Source of the DNA: JBOFDK01 sp051650305
Lineage (GTDB): Bacteria > Bacillota > Clostridia > Lachnospirales > Cellulosilyticaceae
Assembly: GCA_051650305.1 (NCBI GenBank)
Contig: JBOFIT010000027.1
Span: 1 to 57,617 of the forward strand
Direction of reading: 5' to 3'
Length of the DNA stretch: 57,617 nucleotides
This document shows, piece by piece, positions 53,083 to 57,617 of the stretch; the stretch's first letter is position 1; the number at the start of each line of letters is the position of its first letter. The position numbers were made by a program, and so were the translations under genes. Under the pieces are notes generated by a model. That model made no database searches. It was not told where the DNA came from and saw only the letters and a program-made list of their open reading frames with translations.

Positions 53083-54018
53083 CTATATTTTCTCTACTAT
53101 TCTTAACTTAGCACTACGTGCTCTTGGATTGAATTCTAATTCTTCATCCGATGGCAAGATTGGTTTACGTGTGATGATTTTTACCGTTGGTTTTCTACCG
53201 CACACACACATTGGCATGTGTCTATCACAAATACATGGATCTACGAGTTCCTTATAAGTATGTTTAACGATACGATCTTCTAATGAGTGGAAAGTAATGA
53301 TACAAAGTCTTCCACCTTTTTTAAGTCGTCCAACTGCATCTAGAATTGTTGGTCTTATAATATCTATTTCTTTATTAACCTCGATACGAATGGCTTGGAA
53401 AGTTCGCTTCGCAGGATGTGGACCATCTTTACGTGCTTTTGCTGGTATTGCACTTTTAATGACGTCTACTAATTCATAAGTTGTTTCGATCGGTGCTTTT
53501 TGTCTTCTTTCTACAATAAAGTTCGCGATACGCTTGGCCCATTTTTCTTCGCCATAGCCTTTAATGACTTCATAAAGGCCTTCTTCACTGTATTCATTAA
53601 CGACTTCATAAGCTGAGAAGTCACTTTCTTGATTCATACGCATATCAAGCTTTGCATCATGCATGTAAGAAAAACCTCTCGATGCTTCGTCTAATTGATG
53701 GGAAGAAACCCCTAAGTCAATAAGCATGCCGTCAACGGCCTCTACGTCTAATTCATCTAATACATCGACAACATTCGAAAAATTATTATGCATTATAGAT
53801 ACTTTAGGTACCATATCTTTCAAACGTTCTCTAGAAACTTGAAGTGCATTGGTATCTTGATCGATGCCGATGAAGTGCCCTTCCTTTCCTAATCGCTCAC
53901 ATACATGCTTAGCATGGCCTGCACCACCTAATGTCCCATCTACGTAAGTACCATCTTCTTTAATGGCTAAGCCATCAATACATTCATTTAATAAAACTGA
54001 CAAGTGATTAAACTCCAT
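53083..54018 (-). CDS. rsmH: 16S rRNA m4C1402 methyltransferase RsmH (MraW)
   Basis: SAM-dependent enzyme that methylates N4 of C1402 in the ribosomal P site. SAM motif DGTLGGAGHA near residue 28, MLIDLGVSSHQLDEASRGFSY near 100, HPAKRTFQAIRIEVN near 205 and ITFHSLEDRIVK near 248. 311 residues. The start at 54018 has AAGGAGA. Second gene of the dcw operon, 12 bases after mraZ. Confidence 0.96.
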   Translation of the reverse strand: MEFNHLSVLLNECIDGLAIKEDGTYVDGTLGGAGHAKHVCERLGKEGHFIGIDQDTNALQVSRERLKDMVPKVSIMHNNFSNVVDVLDELDVEAVDGMLIDLGVSSHQLDEASRGFSYMHDAKLDMRMNQESDFSAYEVVNEYSEEGLYEVIKGYGEEKWAKRIANFIVERRQKAPIETTYELVDVIKSAIPAKARKDGPHPAKRTFQAIRIEVNKEIDIIRPTILDAVGRLKKGGRLCIITFHSLEDRIVKHTYKELVDPCICDRHMPMCVCGRKPTVKIITRKPILPSDEELEFNPRARSAKLRIVEKI

Positions 54019-54030
54019 AAGTCTTTCTCC

Positions 54031-54459
54031 TTATATTCCTAATTGTTCCATTTGTTCTGCCAATGTACTAGCATCAAAAGCTTCCTCATTGTATGCATCC
54101 CACTTACTGCTGCTCCAAACTTCGATGCGATTTCCCATACCTATGAATACTATGTCTTTTTCTATCTCAGAATATACTTTAAGATGACTAGGAATAAGTA
54201 TGCGACCTTGTTTGTCCGTCTGACATTCTACTGCTCCTGCTAAGAAAAATCGAACAAATTTACGCGCATTGGTGTTTGTAAGTGGCAGTGCTTTTAGTTT
54301 TTCCTCAAAGCTTGTCCATTCACTTTGAGAGTAAACAAAAAGACACCCATCTAATCCTTTTGTTAGGACAAATTGTTCTGAAAGTTGTTCTCGGTATTTA
54401 GCTGGTACGATGACTCTACTTTTGTCGTCTAAACTATGACGATACTCTCCGATAAACAT
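54031..54459 (-). CDS. mraZ: Transcriptional regulator MraZ
   Basis: Ring-forming SpoVT/AbrB-type DNA-binding protein that regulates its own dcw operon. Two MraZ repeats are visible, the first with GEYRHSLDDKSRVIVPAKYR and the second with AVECQTDKQGRILIPSHL. 142 residues. First gene of the operon. Three decamer repeats of the known MraZ-site type lie between the promoter and the start codon. Confidence 0.95.
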   Translation of the reverse strand: MFIGEYRHSLDDKSRVIVPAKYREQLSEQFVLTKGLDGCLFVYSQSEWTSFEEKLKALPLTNTNARKFVRFFLAGAVECQTDKQGRILIPSHLKVYSEIEKDIVFIGMGNRIEVWSSSKWDAYNEEAFDASTLAEQMEQLGI

Positions 54460-54480
54460 CCTCCACTACTCCCCCTTTTT

Positions 54481-54510
54481 GCCCCACTTTAACCCACTCA
54501 ACACCACTTT
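54481..54510 (-). promoter_or_regulatory. MraZ operator: three decamer repeats
   Basis: Minus strand AAAGTGGTGT, TGAGTGGGTT and AAAGTGGGGC, directly abutting with an exact 10-base period, just after the predicted start of transcription. They resemble the AAAGTG-type repeats reported for MraZ in other bacteria. Two weaker decamers (54461-54480) overlap the ribosome binding site. Confidence 0.72.
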
Positions 54511-54515
54511 CTTTT

Positions 54516-54544
54516 ATTTTATTGCTTTTTGGAGAATTTTTCAA
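54516..54544 (-). promoter_or_regulatory. mraZ (dcw operon) promoter
   Basis: Minus strand TTGAAA (54544-54539), 17 bases, TAAAAT (54521-54516). The start would fall near 54509, at the first MraZ repeat. Confidence 0.68.
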
Positions 54545-54608
54545 GGGGATTTCGAATATTTTATGAATAAAAAACCATTATTTTTTCTAGTTTCCTAAGG
54601 TTTTGGAC

Positions 54609-54640
54609 AAAAAAAAAGCTAGCACTGGATGTGCTAGCTT
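54609..54640 (-). terminator. Terminator after the Spo0E-like gene
   Basis: AAGCTAGCAC (54616-54625) / GTGCTAGCTT (54631-54640), then eight or more T on the minus strand. Confidence 0.9.
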
Positions 54641-54651
54641 ATTGCTACTGG

Positions 54652-54810
54652 TTATTGCTGATATTCGTTATAGTAAGCGACAATTAGTTGGTCTAATTCT
54701 GTGCTGATTGTATAAAGTTCTGCGAGATCTTCTGTGTATAAATTCGTCGTTGCGACAAGCGCATTGAGGCGCGCTTGTAGGGCACCTATACTTGTAACTG
54801 TGTTATTCAT
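54652..54810 (-). CDS. Spo0E-like small protein
   Basis: A 52-residue product too short for usual ORF cutoffs. It matches the Spo0E family of aspartyl-phosphate phosphatases, which remove phosphate from Spo0A-P and delay sporulation: two short helices with the motif STELDQLI (residues 36-43), followed by YYNEY. Start at 54810 with AGGAGGG 7 bases away. It has its own strong promoter and terminator, so it is a self-contained unit between lgt and the dcw operon. Family members may act on other response regulators, so the target is inferred. Confidence 0.82.
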   Translation of the reverse strand: MNNTVTSIGALQARLNALVATTNLYTEDLAELYTISTELDQLIVAYYNEYQQ

Positions 54811-54873
54811 TTAAATCCCTCCTGATAAAACATTAAAAATGGTCTTACTTTTATTTTTCTCTCTCTGTCCTTT

Positions 54874-54902
54874 ATTATAAGGGGGGATTTGGAAAAAATC
54901 AA
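54874..54902 (-). promoter_or_regulatory. Promoter of the Spo0E-like gene
   Basis: Minus strand TTGATT (54902-54897), 17 bases, TATAAT (54879-54874). Confidence 0.7.
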
Positions 54903-54928
54903 CAACAATTTACATTTTTTTGAAATAT

Positions 54929-55846
54929 CTACACAGTTTTTCTTTTTATTCGACACCATATAAAGCCGGCAACCCCTAATACAATCGACACAATTGCCAC
55001 AATTTGAGATGCTGGAATACCTATAGATTCTATGACTAACTGGTCTGTACGTAAACCTTCGATCCAAAAACGTCCGATTCCATACGCCATCACATAAAGG
55101 AAGAAGACTTCTCCATGATTTTTCTTATAGCGTCTATAAAGAAGTAATAAGATCAGTAAACCTATATTCCAACATGACTCATAAAAGAAAGTCGGATGTA
55201 CTTGTACATACTCCACTACCCTTTCTAAGCCTGTGACATTATCAACAATAGTTCTGGCGTAAGTCGTGAAACCTTCAATGGTCTTCGATGTACTATGTGC
55301 CACTGCTTCGGACTTAGCAATTTGCATTGCGAATAATGCCTGCGGTCCTGCTTCGCCTCCAAAGGCTTCTTGATTCACAAAGTTTCCATAGCGTCCGATT
55401 GCTTGACCTACCAAAAGACCATAGGCTGCAATATCACCAAATTGCCAAAGATTAAGCTTTCTTACTTTTGTATAAATGGCAGCTACTAATACTGAAGCAA
55501 TAATCGCACCATAAATAGCGATACCACCACTTCTTATATCTAAAATGCTCCAAAGATTATCTTTATACTCCGGCCATCTAAAGGCTACAAAATAAAGTCT
55601 CGCACCTAAAATGGCAAAGACAATATCAATAAGTAAGAAGTCTAATATTAAATCTGGGTCTAGCTTTTCTTTCTTTGCCATATACATAGCGATGACAAGA
55701 CCTAAAACAATGCCTGTCGTCAAAATAATACCATACCAATAAATAGGCAATCCAAAAACTGTTATTGCAACGGGGTCAATACTTAACCCTGTGTCTGATA
55801 AAAAGCCTCCTAAATGAGGAAAATAAATGGGATACACTGTATTCAT
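54929..55846 (-). CDS. lgt: Prolipoprotein diacylglyceryl transferase Lgt
   Basis: Membrane enzyme that adds diacylglycerol to the lipobox cysteine of prolipoproteins such as LivK. Seven membrane segments; the Lgt signature GRYGNFVNQEAFGG and the HPTFFYES motif are present. The frame is open back to 56005, but ATG at 55846 follows AAAGGAGG (305 residues); the upstream 53 codons are not protein-like and overlap the divergent gene. A stretch between the signature and HPTFFYES (about residues 160-210) is longer than in short Lgt proteins. Confidence 0.94.
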   Translation of the reverse strand: MNTVYPIYFPHLGGFLSDTGLSIDPVAITVFGLPIYWYGIILTTGIVLGLVIAMYMAKKEKLDPDLILDFLLIDIVFAILGARLYFVAFRWPEYKDNLWSILDIRSGGIAIYGAIIASVLVAAIYTKVRKLNLWQFGDIAAYGLLVGQAIGRYGNFVNQEAFGGEAGPQALFAMQIAKSEAVAHSTSKTIEGFTTYARTIVDNVTGLERVVEYVQVHPTFFYESCWNIGLLILLLLYRRYKKNHGEVFFLYVMAYGIGRFWIEGLRTDQLVIESIGIPASQIVAIVSIVLGVAGFIWCRIKRKTV

Positions 55847-56003
55847 ATGCTGCCTCCTTTGTAATGAATCTATTATAGGACTTTTATAAAGTCCTGTAAA
55901 TGTCCCTTTAAGAATATTTTTTTTGTTTTTATTCATACTAATAGATAGTATCCGAATAAAGTATACTACACAAATAAGATGATAACATGAAGGTGGTGAA
56001 CTC

Positions 56004-56183
56004 ATGCCTTATGCAAGCAAACGTCATTACCGCGTTGCCCAACGCGACAAAGAAATGCTAGACGAAAATGTACTCGAACAAGCGGACGCACTCCAGAAAC
56101 TCACTTTATTTGCTATAATTGCTTATATTATTACTACTATTATAAGCTTTTCTCTTGGCTACGTCATAGGAAAAAACGAGTAA
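56004..56183 (+). CDS. Small membrane protein, 59 residues, unknown
   Basis: I do not recognise it. ATG at 56004 is preceded by AAGGTGG at 8 bases, and the frame has sensible codons to TAA at 56181. The first 32 residues are charged and helical (HYRVAQRDKEMLDENVLEQADALQK), followed by one membrane helix (about 33-55, rich in Ile and Thr) and a short GKNE tail. A terminator begins at its stop, showing a transcribed unit of its own. It is divergent from lgt. Confidence 0.68.
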   Translation: MPYASKRHYRVAQRDKEMLDENVLEQADALQKLTLFAIIAYIITTIISFSLGYVIGKNE

Positions 56184-56213
56184 AACTGCAGTTTTTTGCA
56201 GTTTTATTTTTTT
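56182..56213 (+). terminator. Terminator after the small membrane protein gene
   Basis: AAAACTGCA (56182-56190) / TGCAGTTTT (56197-56205), then a run of seven or more T. Confidence 0.88.
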
Positions 56214-56217
56214 ATCA

Positions 56218-56246
56218 TTGCAACCAGCGCTTATATCTTATATAAT
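56218..56246 (+). promoter_or_regulatory. ychF promoter
   Basis: TTGCAA (56218-56223), 17 bases, TATAAT (56241-56246), about 50 bases before the ATG. Confidence 0.75.
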
Positions 56247-56296
56247 TTTGAATTAGTATGGATAGCATTTAATAGCGTATACAGGAGGATAAATAA

Positions 56297-57388
56297 ATGA
56301 AATTAGGAATTGTAGGTTTGCCAAACGTCGGCAAAAGTACACTATTTAACGCGTTAACAAAAGCAGGTGCCGAATCAGCCAACTACCCATTCTGTACTAT
56401 CGAACCAAACGTGGGCGTCGTTGCTGTACCAGATAAAAGACTTGATGTTTTAAAAGAAATGTATAACTCTGAAAAGATTTTACCAGCTGCTGTAGAGTTC
56501 GTAGATATCGCCGGTCTTATCAAAGGAGCAAGTAAAGGTGAAGGTCTTGGTAACCAATTCTTATCACACATCCGTGAAGTAGACGCCATCGTTCAAGTCG
56601 TTCGTTGCTTCGAAAACGATAACATCATCCACGTTGATAAGACAGTTGATCCACTTCGTGACATTGAGACAATCAACTTAGAGCTTATCTTCTCAGATGT
56701 AGAAGTTTTAGAGCGTCGTATTTCAAAGACAGTTAAAGTTGCAAAAAATGATAAAGCTGCTGCTGCTGAACTTGTGATTCTAAAAGAACTTCTAGCTCAC
56801 CTTGAAGAAGGTCTTCCAGCCCGTAGCTTACTAGGAGAAGATGCAGACAAAGATCAATTCATCCTTTCCCTAGGTCTTATCAGTAGCAAACCAGTACTTT
56901 ATGCTTCAAATGTATCTGAAGATGACTTAATCGCTGGTGATAATGAATACGTACAACGTGTACGTGAATTTGCTGCTACAGAAGGCTCAGAAGTATTTGT
57001 TATCTGTGCACAAATCGAGCAAGAACTTGCTGATTTAGACGAAGAAGAAAAAGCAGTCTTCCTTGAAGACCTTGGTATTACAAATACAGGCTTTGATCTT
57101 CTCATTGCAGCAAGTTACAAGCTTCTTGGTCTTATTAGCTACTTAACCGCTGGTCCTAAAGAAGTTCGTGCATGGACTATTACAGAAGGCACAAAAGCAC
57201 CTGGTGCTGCTGGAAAAATCCACTCTGACTTTGAGCGTGGTTTCATCCGTGCTGAGATTGTAAACTTCCACGACCTTGTAGCAAGTGGTTCTTATACTGC
57301 AGCTAAAGAAAAAGGGCTTGTACGCCTTGAAGGTAAAGAATACATCGTTAAAGATGGCGATATCATTCTCTTCAGATTTAACGTCTAA
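56297..57388 (+). CDS. ychF: Ribosome-binding ATPase YchF (OLA1/Obg family)
   Basis: Universally conserved Obg-type P-loop protein that prefers ATP over GTP and binds ribosomes. GLPNVGKSTLFNAL (about 7-20) is G1 and DIAGLIKGASKGEGLGNQFL the switch II region; the usual NKxD is replaced by a NVSE-type sequence (ASNVSEDD), the known cause of ATP preference. A coiled-coil arm and a C-terminal TGS domain (about 280-363) follow. 363 residues. AGGAGG precedes the ATG. Confidence 0.96.
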   Translation: MKLGIVGLPNVGKSTLFNALTKAGAESANYPFCTIEPNVGVVAVPDKRLDVLKEMYNSEKILPAAVEFVDIAGLIKGASKGEGLGNQFLSHIREVDAIVQVVRCFENDNIIHVDKTVDPLRDIETINLELIFSDVEVLERRISKTVKVAKNDKAAAAELVILKELLAHLEEGLPARSLLGEDADKDQFILSLGLISSKPVLYASNVSEDDLIAGDNEYVQRVREFAATEGSEVFVICAQIEQELADLDEEEKAVFLEDLGITNTGFDLLIAASYKLLGLISYLTAGPKEVRAWTITEGTKAPGAAGKIHSDFERGFIRAEIVNFHDLVASGSYTAAKEKGLVRLEGKEYIVKDGDIILFRFNV

Positions 57389-57425
57389 TAAAAAAGTGCA
57401 TCTCTTGTGGATGCACTTTTTTTTT
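57389..57425. terminator. Bidirectional terminator between ychF and ytfJ
   Basis: AAAAAGTGCATC / GATGCACTTTTT around a short loop, with T runs on both strands. Confidence 0.92.
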
Positions 57426-57430
57426 GATGC

Positions 57431-57617
57431 TTATTTTTCTAAATGATGATACTCAGCTGCTTCTTCTTTTGCTGCTGGCTTTTTATCCGTACCTGAAAAC
57501 TTCGAAACCATATCTGGGAAATTAGAGATAATACCTGGCACCATATCGATAAGCTTTGTTAAACTATCTTGTGATTTAACGTTGATAAGCTGTGTCGTTC
57601 CATTTTGAATCACAAGC
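57431..57617 (-). CDS. ytfJ: YtfJ/GerW-family sporulation protein, C-terminal end (cut by window edge)
   Basis: About 61 residues of a protein that starts beyond the right edge; the frame continues through the edge without a stop, and the GTG at 57613 is internal. The ending, FxVIQNG-TTQLINVKS-DSLTKLIDMVPGIISN type, followed by a Lys/Glu-rich tail, resembles the end of YtfJ (GerW) proteins, which are needed for spore germination in Bacillus. The call rests on this short stretch, so moderate confidence. Confidence 0.68.
   Translation of the reverse strand, partial: LVIQNGTTQLINVKSQDSLTKLIDMVPGIISNFPDMVSKFSGTDKKPAAKEEAAEYHHLEK

Noticed and set aside
54807..55067. 86-codon minus-strand frame at the end of lgt
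   Set aside because: Out of frame with lgt, Arg/Cys/Lys-rich, no ribosome binding site; it only overlaps the lgt end and the promoter of the Spo0E-like gene.
55847..56005. N-terminal extension of lgt by 53 codons
   Set aside because: A strong AAAGGAGG places the start at 55846; the extension is not protein-like and crosses the divergent start of the small membrane protein gene.
1..57617. Mobile element, prophage, defence island or CRISPR array
   Set aside because: No transposase, phage, restriction or cas-type gene and no regular spaced repeats; xerD is the house-keeping recombinase by length and neighbours.

Overview
The window is chromosomal core DNA from an endospore-forming, low-GC Firmicute. 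The sporulation genes (spoIIGA-sigE-sigG, yunB, a ytfJ end, a Spo0E-like gene, spoVD), CodY, a type III glutamine synthetase and a sodium-pumping decarboxylase operon all point to an anaerobic clostridium, probably of the Lachnospirales / Cellulosilyticum kind. The taxon is inferred from gene content, not proven. I see no rRNA, tRNA, CRISPR array, transposase, prophage or integrated element, and no gene-free gap reaches 300 bases. Almost everything is on the minus strand. The plus-strand exceptions are a class A PBP (4571), an RNase H-like gene (12168), comM (34957), a 59-residue membrane protein (56004) and ychF (56297).

Layout. 1-4.5 kb: the front part of hflX (cut by the left edge), glnN with a terminator-like hairpin in its leader, yunB and a small orphan gene. 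4.5-13.2 kb: a bifunctional PBP, a five-gene branched-chain amino acid ABC importer (livK-H-M-G-F) and a DEDD RNase. 13.2-16.5 kb: an RpiR-type regulator, cmk, ispH and cheR. 16.6-21.6 kb: one operon with an MmdA-type and an OadA-type carboxyltransferase, a biotin carrier, a small gamma-like subunit and the sodium-pumping beta subunit. 21.7-30.4 kb: two runs resembling Bacillus synteny, scpA-scpB-dac-rluB-mnmM and xerD-deoB-pdp-dacF. 30.6-37.3 kb: codY, topA, dprA, comM, nrdR and ylmC. 37.3-41.9 kb: sigG, sigE, spoIIGA, ftsZ and divIB. 41.9-54.5 kb: the division and cell-wall cluster mraZ-rsmH-ftsL-pbpB-spoVD-murE-murF-mraY-murD-ftsW. 54.6-57.6 kb: a Spo0E-like peptide gene, lgt, the small membrane protein, ychF and the end of a ytfJ gene.

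How the parts work together. The mra/mur/fts genes make lipid-linked peptidoglycan precursors and run septation, and the same stretch leads into mother-cell (SigE) and forespore (SigG) programmes. Two D,D-carboxypeptidases, SpoVD and YunB add spore-envelope functions. CodY, which senses branched-chain amino acids, is encoded in the same window as the Liv importer. The decarboxylase operon links carboxyl transfer to sodium export.

I did not find a wholly new system. The most interesting material is regulatory: a decamer MraZ operator, a stem that hides the spoVD ribosome binding site, a hairpin just after the glnN promoter, alternative hairpins between livK and livH, and tandem or palindromic operator candidates at the rpiR, livK and xerD promoters. 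The paired carboxyltransferases on one sodium pump, and a dcw cluster lacking murG and ftsA, also stand out. For many genes the longest open frame starts too early; I moved starts to codons with good ribosome binding sites and say so where done.
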